DNA of 64,000 nucleotides from Anaerolineales bacterium (GTDB lineage: Bacteria; Chloroflexota; Anaerolineae; Anaerolineales; UBA11579): the NCBI GenBank assembly GCA_019637805.1, contig JAHBVB010000002.1:761981-825980 (forward strand). Reading direction: 5' to 3'. Numbering within the stretch: position 1 is the first letter of the stretch; every line of letters begins with the position of its first letter. Below the pieces are notes generated by a model. It saw nothing but the letters and a program-made list of their open reading frames with translations, did not search any database and was not told where the DNA came from. This document shows positions 42,844-52,563 of the stretch, piece after piece. Position numbers and translations under genes: made by a program.

Positions 42844-45179
42844 TCGGAGGAGCGGCTCAGCTCCCACAGGCGATTGGGACTCAGCGGGATCTCACGCAGC
42901 TCCAAGCCTTCGCCGAGGGCGTCTTCAATCGCCTGGGCGAACAGCGGCCCCACCGGGATGGCGCCGGCTTCGCCAGCGCCCTTGACGCCCAAGGGGTTCA
43001 GCGGGGAGGTGGTGACCTGATGGCCGATCTCTATGCGAGGCACATCATGCGCGCCGGGCAGCAGGTAGTCCATGAAAGACGCGTTCAGGATCTGACCCAT
43101 CTCATCGTAGACCAGCTCCTCGTAGAACGCATTGCCAATGCCTTGGGCCACGCCGCCCTGGATTTGCCCATCCAATATCAGCGGGTTGATCACGTTGCCA
43201 CAGTCATGCACCGTGATGTATTTCTTGATGTCGAGCAGCAGCGTGTCTGGGTCCACTTCCACGATCATGGCATGCACGCCGGCCGCGGTAGCGCCCATTT
43301 CCGGGCCGAAGTAGTCGGTGGCTTCCAGACCAGGTTCTGTACCGGGCTTGACCGCGCCGCGCATGGGATTGGCCTTCTGCGCCAGCACGCCCAGCGGGAT
43401 GGCGGTTTCCGGCGCGCCGATGATCTGCACCACACCGTTGACCAGCTCCAGCTTGTCTGCCGTCACTTCGCCTTCGAATTCTTCGATGGCTTTGTTCAAG
43501 ATCTTCTCGCGCACTCGCACGGCGGCGGCGTGAATAGCGTTGCCCGCCACCACCGCACCGCGGCTGGCGAAGGTGCCTACGCCCCAGTGGAACTGGTCGG
43601 TGTCGCCAGTCACCAGATCGATCTGGTCAATCGGCATCCCCAGCTGCTCAGCCACGATCTGGGCGTAGCTGGTGTAGTGACCCTGGCCCTGCGTGCCGAT
43701 ACCGGTCGACACGCTTACGCGGCCATTGGCCTGCACCTGGATGCGGGCGCCCTCATAGGGGCCAATGCCGGTGCCTTCCACGTAGCAGACGAAGCCCAAG
43801 CCCAGTTTGCGGCCTTCTTTCTCCGCCTGGGGCTTGGTCTCCTGGTAGAACTTGTCGTAGTCGATCATCTCCATGGCTTTCTCGATCAGCGGCGCGTAGT
43901 TGCCGCTGTCGTAGGTCAGCTCAGAGAAGTCTTGATAGATAATGCCGTGGCGGTGGGGGAACTGGTCTGGGGGGATCAGGTTCTTTTGGCGCAGGGCGAT
44001 CTTGTCCATGCCCAATTCTTTGGCGGCGGCGTCCATCAGGCGCTCCATCACGAAGACGCCGTGCTGGCGGCCCGCCCCGCGGTACGGACTGGTCATCGGC
44101 TTATTGGTGAAGACAGACGTGAACTCGCTGTAGTAGTTCGGCACCAGGTACATGTTGAGCAGGGTGCACTGTGTATTGATCGGGATGGTCAGCCCATAGG
44201 GATCATAGGCGCCGTTGTCGTGCAGAAAGACGTCTTTGACGCCCAGGATGGTGCCGTCTTTTTTCAACGCAATCTCGGCCTGGTGGTACTGGCCGCGCTC
44301 CTGCGTAGTGGCATAGAAATTTTCAGAACGATCCTCGATCCACTTGACCGGCCGTTCCAGCTGCATGCTGATCCACGGCAGCAGCATTTCCTCAGGGTAG
44401 AACATCAAGATCTTGGGGCCGAAACCGCCCCCGATGAAGGGGGCCACCAGGCGCACCTGATGTTCAGAGAGACCCAGCATACCGGCCAGGCCGTTGCGAA
44501 TGATGACTGGCGCCTGCGTGGTGTCCCAAATGGTCAGCTTGCTAGCCTTGGCGTCCCAAGCAGCCACGATGCCGCGGTTTTCCATGGCGGCCGCGGTACC
44601 GCGATCATAGTGGAATTCGCGCTGGATCACGACGTCGGCTTGGGCTTTGGCCTTCTCGTAGTCGCCCTTGGTCTGCACCACGTGGGCCGCAGTGTTATCC
44701 GGCAAATCCTCATGGATCAACGCGGCTTCTTCGCCCAAGGCCTTGCGGATATCGGTGCTTACCGGCAGCGATTCATAGTCCACCATGACCAGATTGGCCG
44801 CATCCTCGGCGATGTAGCGGCTGTCCGCCACGATGCAGACCACCGCTTCGCCCACATGGCGCACCTTGTCCTTGGCCAGGATCGAGTGCAGGCGTTCGTT
44901 GAACTTGGCGTCTTTGATCGGCGGCACGCCCACGTTGAGCACGCCCGTGCGCCAGTAATCACCAAGGTCTGCTGCCGTGTAGACTGCCGCCACACCGGGT
45001 AGCGCCCGGGCAGCAGCAGCATCGATTGATTTGATGCGGGCGTGCGCGTAGGGGCTGCGCACGAAGGCGATGTGCGCCATGTTCGGCAGGTCTACGTCAT
45101 CCACGAAGAGCGCCCGCCCAGTCAGCAGGCGGGGGTCCTCGTTACGTTTAATGCGTTCGCCGAAGTAGCGCGTGGCCAT
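42840..45179 (-). CDS. Molybdopterin-binding (large) subunit of a molybdenum hydroxylase
   Basis: A 779-residue CoxL/XdhB-type subunit that binds the molybdenum cofactor. It has PYRGAGR at 365-371, the form II active-site variant, not the AYRCSFR of true CO dehydrogenase, so CO oxidation is unlikely. GGGFGPK near 250 and the catalytic Glu in GVKGAGEAGAIPVGP near 725 are intact. It should hydroxylate a heterocycle or similar carbon, with the FAD and 2Fe-2S subunits encoded upstream. The cyclase gene sits just before it. Confidence 0.9.
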   Translation of the reverse strand: MATRYFGERIKRNEDPRLLTGRALFVDDVDLPNMAHIAFVRSPYAHARIKSIDAAAARALPGVAAVYTAADLGDYWRTGVLNVGVPPIKDAKFNERLHSILAKDKVRHVGEAVVCIVADSRYIAEDAANLVMVDYESLPVSTDIRKALGEEAALIHEDLPDNTAAHVVQTKGDYEKAKAQADVVIQREFHYDRGTAAAMENRGIVAAWDAKASKLTIWDTTQAPVIIRNGLAGMLGLSEHQVRLVAPFIGGGFGPKILMFYPEEMLLPWISMQLERPVKWIEDRSENFYATTQERGQYHQAEIALKKDGTILGVKDVFLHDNGAYDPYGLTIPINTQCTLLNMYLVPNYYSEFTSVFTNKPMTSPYRGAGRQHGVFVMERLMDAAAKELGMDKIALRQKNLIPPDQFPHRHGIIYQDFSELTYDSGNYAPLIEKAMEMIDYDKFYQETKPQAEKEGRKLGLGFVCYVEGTGIGPYEGARIQVQANGRVSVSTGIGTQGQGHYTSYAQIVAEQLGMPIDQIDLVTGDTDQFHWGVGTFASRGAVVAGNAIHAAAVRVREKILNKAIEEFEGEVTADKLELVNGVVQIIGAPETAIPLGVLAQKANPMRGAVKPGTEPGLEATDYFGPEMGATAAGVHAMIVEVDPDTLLLDIKKYITVHDCGNVINPLILDGQIQGGVAQGIGNAFYEELVYDEMGQILNASFMDYLLPGAHDVPRIEIGHQVTTSPLNPLGVKGAGEAGAIPVGPLFAQAIEDALGEGLELREIPLSPNRLWELSRSSE

Positions 45180-45182
45180 GTT

Positions 45183-45971
45183 TTACTCCTGAGTGAAGGC
45201 GACCGCGCGACAGAATGCAGCCTCTCCGCCTTTGAACTTCCAGGGGAATGCGCCCAGCGTGATGCGCTTGTTATGCAAGGCCGGGTTGCCGATCTCACCG
45301 CCCATATTTTCCACGTGGAAGCAATCGTGCGGGAACAGTGCGTTGTGGGTCAGTTGGTAAGCTTCACTGGGGAACATCTCATCGACTTTGGCGGAACCGC
45401 CGAACTTGCTTTCCACAATGGCGCGCACCTTGGCCCAATGTTCCAGGCCGCCTTTGCCCAGGAAACGGCCGATGGGCAGGTTCATGGGGTGGTCGGTGGA
45501 GATCATGTCCACACCCCAAAGATGGATCTTCTTGTCCAGCAGCCAATCGCAGATGCTGTGGTGCGGGCCGGGATGGCGCTGGATGTAGCGCTCTTCGTCG
45601 GCCTGCTCGCTAAAGAAGGAATATTTGTGCCAGCCGGTATGGATGAAAAGAATGTCACCATTCTTGATCTCAGCCTTGGCCTCGATCATTTCAGGAGTAA
45701 AGACATCCAGGTCGTCCAACTGATCGCTCAGATCCACGATCACGCCTTCACCGTACAGCCAGTCCAGCGGCAGCTCGTCGATGGTTTTGCCGTTGGTCAC
45801 AAAGTGCCGCGGGGCATCCAGGTGCGTGCCCATGTGGTTGGAGGTCTGAATATATTGCGCATTTACGCCGTGCTCCGCTTTGCGCTTGATGTACTTGACC
45901 TCAAAGGGCGGATAGAAAGGCCAGAACGAAGCGTCCTGGTTCAGCGGTTGGGATAGGTCGTGGATTTTCAT
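45183..45971 (-). CDS. Cyclase family metal hydrolase
   Basis: A 262-residue protein of the cyclase/kynurenine-formamidase family, which hydrolyses amide or cyclic amide bonds. The zinc signature HMGTHLDAPRHFVTNGKT (46-63) is intact, followed by DILFIHTGWHKY and LWGVDMISTDHPMN with further ligands. Family members include isatin hydrolase and ring-opening enzymes. Set between DUF1116 and the Mo subunit, a ring-opening step is the simplest reading. Confidence 0.85.
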   Translation of the reverse strand: MKIHDLSQPLNQDASFWPFYPPFEVKYIKRKAEHGVNAQYIQTSNHMGTHLDAPRHFVTNGKTIDELPLDWLYGEGVIVDLSDQLDDLDVFTPEMIEAKAEIKNGDILFIHTGWHKYSFFSEQADEERYIQRHPGPHHSICDWLLDKKIHLWGVDMISTDHPMNLPIGRFLGKGGLEHWAKVRAIVESKFGGSAKVDEMFPSEAYQLTHNALFPHDCFHVENMGGEIGNPALHNKRITLGAFPWKFKGGEAAFCRAVAFTQE

Positions 45972-45979
45972 AAGGCTCC

Positions 45980-47224
45980 TTATAAGTTGTATTGCTTGGC
46001 ATATGCCCGTACGGCATCTTCAAAGATCTTCATCGGTGGGCGCACCAAACCTGCACCCACCTGTCCTACGCCGGCATCCTTGTGGGCGATGCCGGTATTG
46101 ACCCGCGGGGTGATCCCCAACTCGACCACCTTGCGGATGTCGATGCCAGTGGGGGAGCCGCGGAATTCCAGCTGGGGGATGGTGAAATGGCTGTGTTCTG
46201 CCGTGGTGATCTCGTACATTTCCAGCGTGGCGTTGAGCGCGTCTTGCGGCGTGCCGCTGACGAAGGTCACAATCGCCGGAGCGGCGGCCATGGCGAAGGC
46301 GCCAATGCCGGCCGTCTCGGTGATGGTGCTATCGCCGATGTCCGGGTTGGCGTCTGCGCTTGTGTAGCTGGGGAAATACAAGCCGTCCGGCACTTCAGCC
46401 GGAGCGGTGAACCACTGGTCGCCCAGACCGCTGACGCGCAGGCCAAAGTCAGTGCCGTTGCGCGCCATGGTGCTGACCATGGTGCTGCCTTCTACGCCGT
46501 GGGCCGCATCGGCCATCGCTTTGCAGGCGGCCATCACCGGGTTCAGCACGCTGAGTGCATTCTCGCCCAGGAACTTGAGGATTTCGCCAGCCACGGCGCT
46601 ATCGCCAGCTGTTTGGGCGATCCAGGGGGCGAGTTTGGTAGTGTAGAGGATGGAACCGGCCTTGTTGCGGTTGTGGCCTTCGTCGCCCATGTGCAGAGCC
46701 TCGGAGAGCAGGGCTCGAATGTCCATGCCACCACTGGCCTCGATAGCCTTGGCCAGAACTGGCCCCATTACATCGTTCATCCATTTGAGCTTGGCGATAA
46801 CTTCCTCACTGTAGGCGCCGTAGCGCAGCACTTTGCCATACCCCTCGTTGAGATTGGAATAGGCCATGTTGCCGTGCGTCTCATTTTCAATGATGTAGAC
46901 CATCATCGAAGCCGAAGTGACGCCGGCCATAGGGCCGACGGTGGCGTGATGGTGGCAGGGGGCAAAGTCCACTTCGCCTTTTCCAACCAGGGCTTCAGCC
47001 TCTTTCTCATTCTTGGCTAGACCCTCGAAAATGAGCGCGCCGATCACGGCGCCGCGCAGCGGCCCAGACATGCGTTCCCACTCAATTGGCGGGCCGGCGT
47101 GCAGCAACAGATTGGGGCGCATGCCGGGGACCACATCCCGGGCTGGGGCGACGCCTTTCAAAATAGGGCGGGCGCCCATCATGCCTTCAACAGCAGTTTG
47201 GTTGGCTTTGTCGATACTGACCAT
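45980..47224 (-). CDS. DUF1116 protein (AllG-like)
   Basis: A 414-residue DUF1116 protein, the family of E. coli AllG (YlbE), a subunit of oxamate carbamoyltransferase. Seen: RPILKGVAPARDVVPGMRPN near 20, HAGPPIEWERMSGPLRGAV near 43, PCHHHATVGPMAGVTSASM near 88 and MHMGDEGHNRNKAGS-like (ALHMGDEGHNRNKAGS) near 170. ATG 47224 shares one base with the fdrA stop and has GAGGA before it, so it is coupled. Confidence 0.85.
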   Translation of the reverse strand: MVSIDKANQTAVEGMMGARPILKGVAPARDVVPGMRPNLLLHAGPPIEWERMSGPLRGAVIGALIFEGLAKNEKEAEALVGKGEVDFAPCHHHATVGPMAGVTSASMMVYIIENETHGNMAYSNLNEGYGKVLRYGAYSEEVIAKLKWMNDVMGPVLAKAIEASGGMDIRALLSEALHMGDEGHNRNKAGSILYTTKLAPWIAQTAGDSAVAGEILKFLGENALSVLNPVMAACKAMADAAHGVEGSTMVSTMARNGTDFGLRVSGLGDQWFTAPAEVPDGLYFPSYTSADANPDIGDSTITETAGIGAFAMAAAPAIVTFVSGTPQDALNATLEMYEITTAEHSHFTIPQLEFRGSPTGIDIRKVVELGITPRVNTGIAHKDAGVGQVGAGLVRPPMKIFEDAVRAYAKQYNL

Positions 47225-48897
47225 CAAGTCCTCATCTTGCTAAGCAGCGCCATCAGATCCTCGTCGCCAGAGGCGGGTGGGCGCCACTCTACATGAATGG
47301 TTTGCGCTCCCTGGGCGCTTTGGCTGTCGTAAAAGCCTTCCACGCCGATATTGATCACCGCCAGAGGTTGTGCGAACGGAGCTGGGCTTTTTTGCACCTC
47401 TGCGGCGCCCAACAGACGCCCGACCACGTGTTCCAGCGTTTGCGTGATGTCTCGATAGACCGTGGCTCCGGCTTTGGCTAGGGCTTCTTCTTGTTTTTGG
47501 ATGTCTTGCGGGTCTTCGTCTGTGCCCACCAGCAGGGCGACGAATTCCAGCTCTTTACGGGCCTTGCGCGCTGCGGCGATGGCCGGGGCCAACTCGGCGG
47601 CCGGGTTGGGATGGGCGCCTTCCCCCAAAACCACGTCGAGCAGGATCAGACCAACTTCTGGATCAGCCGCTTCTTGCTTGAGGCGGCGAATGCGCAGGTC
47701 GTTGTCCATCATGGGATGCAAACGGCCTACGGTGAACTCGTCTTCGCCGAGATCCAGGATGGTGTGGGCCTGGCTCTTGTGGGCGTCATTTACCTTCTGT
47801 TCACTGCGTATAGCCACATTGGAAAATAAAGGGGATAAAAAGAGATTGAGCCCTAAGAACAGTTCGGAGGCCAAGGTGCCGCCGCTGAATAAGCCGCGCA
47901 GATAGCCGCTGATGGGCTTTGCCTTAGAAGGGCTGCCGCTATCCCGGGCCGGCTGCTGGCTTAGGTCCACTGCGATGCGGGCCGCATGCTCCAGCCCTGA
48001 AGCGAAATGCAGATTGTTCAGGCGGACGGCAGGGGCGGCAAAACCCAGAAAACAGACCACCACCGGTTTGCCGGCGCCCAGGGCTGCGGCAAGCAGCTTG
48101 CCGGCCACGGCCGCGTCAGGCGGTTTCGAAATAATCACAATCACCCGCGTGTCGGGATCAGCCGCCAGATACGCCAGGCCTTGCAGCGTGCTGGCCGCGC
48201 CGATGGCTTCTTTGAGGTCTCGCCCACCGGTGCCGATCGCCTGTGAAACGCCGCCGCCCAGGTTGTGAATGGCGCTGGTCACGCTTTGCAGGCCTGTGCC
48301 GGACGCGGCTACCAGGCCAATCGAACCCTGGCGAACGTGGTTGGCAAAGCCCAGGCCAATGCCGTTAATGATCGCCGTGCCGCAATCCGGCCCCATGAGC
48401 AGCAAGCCGTTTTGTTGTGCTTGCTGCTTGAGGCCGATTTCATCTTCCACCGAGACGTTGTCACTGTACAAGAAGACGTGCTTGCCGAACTCAAGTGCTT
48501 CCCGGGCAACGCCGGCCGCATAACGCCCGGGAACGGAGATCGATACCCAGTCGGCGTCGGGCAGGGCCTTGACCGCCCCAGCCAGGCTGCGCGGCCGGAA
48601 GCTGCTGGTTGCCGCGCCGCTGCGCCGTTTCAGCAGCTCGTCCACTTGGGCCAGGGCGTCTTGTGCCTTAGCCCCACTGGCCGCTTTGACCACGATCAGC
48701 AGGTCTTCGGGTTTGGCGGCTTTGCCTTCCGCCTGCAGGAGTTGGCTTTCTGCCAGCAGTTCAAGATTGGCGGGAGTGGCCATGACCACACCGGCATCTT
48801 CCACGCCTGGCAGTTGCAACAGGTTGCGCTGCAACTGCATCAAGACTACAGAGTCGTAATAGGCTCCCGAACGGATCTCGCTCTTGGTCACGCTCAT
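47224..48897 (-). CDS. fdrA: FdrA family protein (AllF-like)
   Basis: A 557-residue FdrA protein with a succinyl-CoA-synthetase-like fold: YYDSVVLMQLQRNLLQLPGV near 13-32, LLLMGPDCGTAIINGIGLGF near 165-184 and VASGTGLQSVTSAIHNLGGG near 195. The active His of acyl-CoA synthetases is not obvious. In E. coli the homologue (AllF) forms oxamate carbamoyltransferase, which passes the carbamoyl group to phosphate. ATGA couples it to the amidase gene. Confidence 0.85.
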   Translation of the reverse strand: MSVTKSEIRSGAYYDSVVLMQLQRNLLQLPGVEDAGVVMATPANLELLAESQLLQAEGKAAKPEDLLIVVKAASGAKAQDALAQVDELLKRRSGAATSSFRPRSLAGAVKALPDADWVSISVPGRYAAGVAREALEFGKHVFLYSDNVSVEDEIGLKQQAQQNGLLLMGPDCGTAIINGIGLGFANHVRQGSIGLVAASGTGLQSVTSAIHNLGGGVSQAIGTGGRDLKEAIGAASTLQGLAYLAADPDTRVIVIISKPPDAAVAGKLLAAALGAGKPVVVCFLGFAAPAVRLNNLHFASGLEHAARIAVDLSQQPARDSGSPSKAKPISGYLRGLFSGGTLASELFLGLNLFLSPLFSNVAIRSEQKVNDAHKSQAHTILDLGEDEFTVGRLHPMMDNDLRIRRLKQEAADPEVGLILLDVVLGEGAHPNPAAELAPAIAAARKARKELEFVALLVGTDEDPQDIQKQEEALAKAGATVYRDITQTLEHVVGRLLGAAEVQKSPAPFAQPLAVINIGVEGFYDSQSAQGAQTIHVEWRPPASGDEDLMALLSKMRT

Positions 48898-50138
48898 GCC
48901 AGCCCCGCCAAGGCGCTTTCAATCTCGCTCCCCCAAGCCAATAAGTCCTCATCTCGGCCGAAGTCCGCCGCCAGCTGGATGCCCATAGGCAGGCCTAAAG
49001 CATTTTTGCCCGCAGGCAATGCCAGGCTGGGCAGGCCAGCCTGGGTCCAGGGCAAATTCATTGCCGGGTCGCCTGTGCTTTGGATGCCTCTGGGCGCCGG
49101 GCCTAAGGCCGCCGGGCTGAGCCACAAATCGATCGCATGAATATCCATCAGGGTGCTGAGGGTTTGCCGGAAATCGAAAGCCTCTCGCCTAGCCTTACTC
49201 AGAGCCGAATCGGAAATACCCTGGCCTTCACGGATCAGAGCGGCAGTCCTGGCATGGTAAAGATGAGCGAAGTCATGAAACCAGGCAGCATGGGTGGCCG
49301 CGGCTTCAGCCGCTAGAATAAGTTGGTGGCGCCGTTGGATGCTGTCCAGATCGGTGAACGGATCCATGCGGCGTACCCAGTAGCCTGCTTGCTGCAGTTT
49401 GGTCACGGCCTTTTCAAAATGTGCCAGCATTTCTGGACTGGCTTGCTGCAGGTAGGCCCCTGTGGGCACGGCCAGAATAGGCTTCCCGCTCTTCTGTGTG
49501 TCTGCGGCCCAGTCCGCGCACAAGATCGCTGCGGCAGGCGCCAGGCTGCTGGTTGTGCGGGCGAACAGGCCAACATGGTCCAGGCTGGGCGCCAGCGGAA
49601 TTAGGCCGTCGGCAGCGATGCGCCCATGGCTGGGTTTGAAACCGGCTACGCCACAGAATGAGGCCGGCCGCACGACCGATCCGATGGTTTGTGTCCCCAG
49701 AGCCAGATCTGCCAGCCCGGCGGCGACAGCCACTGCCGAGCCACTACTGGAACCGCCCGGTGTGTGAGCCGGATTGTGCGGGTTGCGGGCCGGGCCGGGG
49801 GCAAAGTAGGCGAACTCAGTCGTGACGCTTTTGCCGACCACCAGCATTCCGGCGTTCTTCAGAATGCTCACGCTGCTGGCTTGTGGGCCTTTCAGGGCGC
49901 GGGCGGGCAGCCGGCTGCCCGCTTGTGTGGGCAGTTCTGCCACGTGGAAGATGTCTTTAACGGCAAGCAGCTTGCCGTGCAACGGACTATCTTCTGCCGG
50001 CAGTTGGGCTGCCGCTTTGTGCAGGCGCTCAAAACGGTCATCTTCGGCCACGTAAGCGTGCAGCTGGGCATTCTTTTGTGCAAAGTCAGCTTCCAGGGCT
50101 GACAGATGCATCGAGAGGGTGCTTTCTTTCTCTGGCAT
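48894..50138 (-). CDS. Amidase-signature family amidase
   Basis: A 414-residue Ser-cisSer-Lys hydrolase that splits a carboxamide to acid and ammonia, or transfers it. Lys61 is in LLAVKDIFHV, the cis-Ser in PGGSSSGSAVAVAAG (127-141), and the likely nucleophile Ser154 in TIGSVVRPAS. The motif IGSVVR differs slightly from the usual GGSIR, so activity is likely but not certain. It directly follows the 2Fe-2S gene (TAGATG). Confidence 0.85.
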   Translation of the reverse strand: MPEKESTLSMHLSALEADFAQKNAQLHAYVAEDDRFERLHKAAAQLPAEDSPLHGKLLAVKDIFHVAELPTQAGSRLPARALKGPQASSVSILKNAGMLVVGKSVTTEFAYFAPGPARNPHNPAHTPGGSSSGSAVAVAAGLADLALGTQTIGSVVRPASFCGVAGFKPSHGRIAADGLIPLAPSLDHVGLFARTTSSLAPAAAILCADWAADTQKSGKPILAVPTGAYLQQASPEMLAHFEKAVTKLQQAGYWVRRMDPFTDLDSIQRRHQLILAAEAAATHAAWFHDFAHLYHARTAALIREGQGISDSALSKARREAFDFRQTLSTLMDIHAIDLWLSPAALGPAPRGIQSTGDPAMNLPWTQAGLPSLALPAGKNALGLPMGIQLAADFGRDEDLLAWGSEIESALAGLA

Positions 50139-50624
50139 CTACGGTTTGCTTTGCAATTTTTCGGCCGCCAGCAGGGCAGCATCCACGATGTGCTGATAGC
50201 CGGTGCAGCGACACAGGTTGCCTGAGATCGCATCGCGCACTTCGGTCTCGGTTGGATTGGGATTTTCTTCCAGGTAGGGCACCAGCGTCATCAAGATGCC
50301 GGGAGTGCAGAACCCGCACTGCAAGCCGTGGGCTTCCCAGAAGGCCTCTTGAATGGGATGCAAAGACTTTTCGTCCTGAGCCAAGCCTTCCACTGTGGTC
50401 AGCTCATGACCGTCGGCTTGCACCGCCAACATGATGCAGGAGCGCACCGCCTGTCCATCCAGCAAGATCGTGCAGGCGCCGCACACCCCATGTTCGCAGC
50501 CGATGTGCGTGCCGCTTAGCCCGACCACCTGGCGAATATAGTCAGCCAGCAAGAGACGAGGCTCAACCTCGTGGGCGTATGGGGTGCCGTTGATCCTGAC
50601 TTGAATGGAGTGTGTCTGGCTCAT
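50139..50624 (-). CDS. 2Fe-2S subunit of a molybdenum hydroxylase
   Basis: A 161-residue CoxS/XdhC-type iron-sulfur subunit. The N-terminal plant-ferredoxin cluster motif is GCEHGVCGACTILLDGQ (about 42-58), and the C-terminal helical domain has CGFCTPGILM near 100 and CRCTGYQHIVDA near 138. It passes electrons from the molybdenum centre to the FAD subunit, whose gene overlaps it by four bases. Confidence 0.93.
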   Translation of the reverse strand: MSQTHSIQVRINGTPYAHEVEPRLLLADYIRQVVGLSGTHIGCEHGVCGACTILLDGQAVRSCIMLAVQADGHELTTVEGLAQDEKSLHPIQEAFWEAHGLQCGFCTPGILMTLVPYLEENPNPTETEVRDAISGNLCRCTGYQHIVDAALLAAEKLQSKP

Positions 50625-51505
50625 GGGTGTGTAGCTTTCTGAGTGATGCGGTTCAGCGCCAGCTGCAGAGCGCGCTGGGTCAGCACGGCGGAGAGATGTT
50701 GTTGGTATTGCGGGCTGGCGTGCAAATTGCCAAAGGGTTGCATATCCTCTTGGCTGGCAATTTTGCCGGCATCTTGAAAGGCTTTGGCGCTGGGCTTTTG
50801 GCCCTGCAGGCTGGCCGCGGCCTGGGTCGCTTCCAGCGGCCCGTCGCCCACGTTCAGGTATACCAGACGCGCTTGGCGGCAGAGCCCGTTTTCATCCAGA
50901 CTGAGCACAGCGGCCAGCCCGGCCATGGCGTAATCGCCGTGGCGGCGGGCCACCTCCAAGAAGGCGTAGCCGGTGCGCTCTTCGACCAGCGGGAATTCCA
51001 CGGCGGTCAGCAACTCATCTGCTGCCAGGGCTGTCGAGAACAAGCCGGAAAAGAATTCCTGTGCTTCGATCCAGCGCTCACCGGATTGGCTTTGGGCCTG
51101 CATTCGGGTGCGCAAAGCCAGGCAAACCACGGGCAGTTCTGCAGCAGGGTCCGCGTGGGCCACGCTGCCCCCGATCGTGCCGCGGTTGCGAATTTGCGGA
51201 TGGGCAATGTTGGGCAGGGCTTCATGTAGCAACGGGACATGCTCGGCCACCAACGGATTCTTCTCCGCGGTGGATTGCGTGGTCATGGCGCCAATGGTCA
51301 GGGCGCCATTCTTGCGGATATCCCGCAAACTGGCGATGCGATTCAAATCCACCAGGATGGCTGGCTGTGCCACGCGGAAGTTCATGGCTGGGATCAAGCT
51401 CTGGCCCCCAGCCAAAGCTTTGGCCTCTTCACCGTGCTGGGCCTTGAGAGCCAAAGCTTCTTCGAGAGAGGCGGGGGCAAAATAGTTAAAGGGTGCGGGT
51501 TTCAT
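50621..51505 (-). CDS. FAD-binding subunit of a molybdenum hydroxylase
   Basis: A 294-residue CoxM/XdhB-type subunit. The FAD motif AKALAGGQSLIPAMNFRVAQP (33-53) and a second, IRNRGTIGGSVAHADPAAELP near 105-125, are intact. It accepts electrons from the 2Fe-2S subunit and passes them to an acceptor. It lies 41 bases after xdhC. Confidence 0.93.
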   Translation of the reverse strand: MKPAPFNYFAPASLEEALALKAQHGEEAKALAGGQSLIPAMNFRVAQPAILVDLNRIASLRDIRKNGALTIGAMTTQSTAEKNPLVAEHVPLLHEALPNIAHPQIRNRGTIGGSVAHADPAAELPVVCLALRTRMQAQSQSGERWIEAQEFFSGLFSTALAADELLTAVEFPLVEERTGYAFLEVARRHGDYAMAGLAAVLSLDENGLCRQARLVYLNVGDGPLEATQAAASLQGQKPSAKAFQDAGKIASQEDMQPFGNLHASPQYQQHLSAVLTQRALQLALNRITQKATHP

Positions 51506-51546
51506 TTGGACTGGTTATTGTAGTCTCGGAGCAGGGAGGGGGCAAG

Positions 51547-52554
51547 CTAAATGCCCGCATGTTCGCCGCGATAGACTGCCACGATCTCAGCCATGATGCT
51601 CAGGGCGATTTCTTCGGGCGTTTTGGCGCCAATGCTCAGGCCAATGGGGGCGTGCAGTTTATCCACTGTTATCTCGTCCAAACCTGCCTCTAACAGACGC
51701 TGTCTTCGCTTGGCCTGGTTTTTCCGGCTGCCAAGCGCCCCCACGTAGAAGCAATCGCTCGACAGGGCTGCGATCAGGGCCGGGTCGTCTATTTTGGGGT
51801 CGTGCGCCAGGGCCGCCACAGCGGTGGAGCTGTTGAGCTGAACTTCTTCGAAACCCTTGTTGGGCCAGGTCTGCAGCAAGAGGTCTGCATGGGCGAAGCG
51901 CTCCTGGGAAGCGAACAGGCGTCGGGGGTCAATGATGACGCTGCGGAAGCTGAGTGTGTTGGCCAAATGGGTCAATGCGATGGCCACATGCCCGCCGCCA
52001 ACCATGACCAGTGTCGGCGCTGGTGGCAACGGATGGCTGAAGACCTCAGTTGTCCCTTTCGAGATGATTTGCGGCAAACGGCCATCTGCCAGGGTGATAC
52101 CTAGAGGGCCGTTGCTGCTGGCGATCGGGCGCCCTGTCTCGTCCAGCAATTCCTGGGTCCCGGCGGCCTCACCACTGACGACTGTGTGTAAGTGGCTGTG
52201 TTGTTGGTTCTGGAGCCGCGGCAGCAGCGCGGCAAAGATCTCAGCATTCACGCGTTCGACAAAGATATCGATCTCGCCGCCGCAGGCCAAGCCCACGCCA
52301 AAGGCGGTTTCATCATCCACGTCGTAGTGCAGGCGTTGTGGCTGCCCGTCCTGAATGACTTGACGGGCGGCCTCGATAACCGCGCCTTCTACGCATCCAC
52401 CGCTGACCGAGCCAACCAACTTGCCATCGGTTGTGATCGCCATGGTGGATCCCGGCCCGCGCGGCGCCGAGCCCCAAGTGGATATGACAGTGGCGATGGC
52501 GATTTTCTCGCCGTCCGCCAGCCAGTTTGCAAGGTCCGGCAGAAGCTCGCGCAT
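51547..52554 (-). CDS. XdhC/CoxI family molybdenum cofactor insertion protein
   Basis: A 335-residue XdhC-family protein that binds Moco and loads it, sulfurated, into the apo-hydroxylase. Residues 19-60 (ATVISTWGSAPRGPGSTMAI and VGSVSGGCVEGAV) and a C-terminal Rossmann part (VGGGHVAIALTHLANTL near 185) are seen, with YVGALGSRKNQAKRR near 275. It is dedicated to the hydroxylase encoded downstream. Confidence 0.88.
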   Translation of the reverse strand: MRELLPDLANWLADGEKIAIATVISTWGSAPRGPGSTMAITTDGKLVGSVSGGCVEGAVIEAARQVIQDGQPQRLHYDVDDETAFGVGLACGGEIDIFVERVNAEIFAALLPRLQNQQHSHLHTVVSGEAAGTQELLDETGRPIASSNGPLGITLADGRLPQIISKGTTEVFSHPLPPAPTLVMVGGGHVAIALTHLANTLSFRSVIIDPRRLFASQERFAHADLLLQTWPNKGFEEVQLNSSTAVAALAHDPKIDDPALIAALSSDCFYVGALGSRKNQAKRRQRLLEAGLDEITVDKLHAPIGLSIGAKTPEEIALSIMAEIVAVYRGEHAGI

Positions 52555-52563
52555 AAGCTTAGT

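Noticed and set aside
43020..45002. A 660-aa plus-strand frame opposite the Mo-hydroxylase large subunit
   Set aside because: It is the antisense of a clear gene, His/Val/Gln-rich, with no motif or ribosome site.
42840..45179. Aerobic CO dehydrogenase
   Set aside because: The active-site loop reads PYRGAGR, the form II variant, not AYRCSFR, so CO oxidation is not supported.
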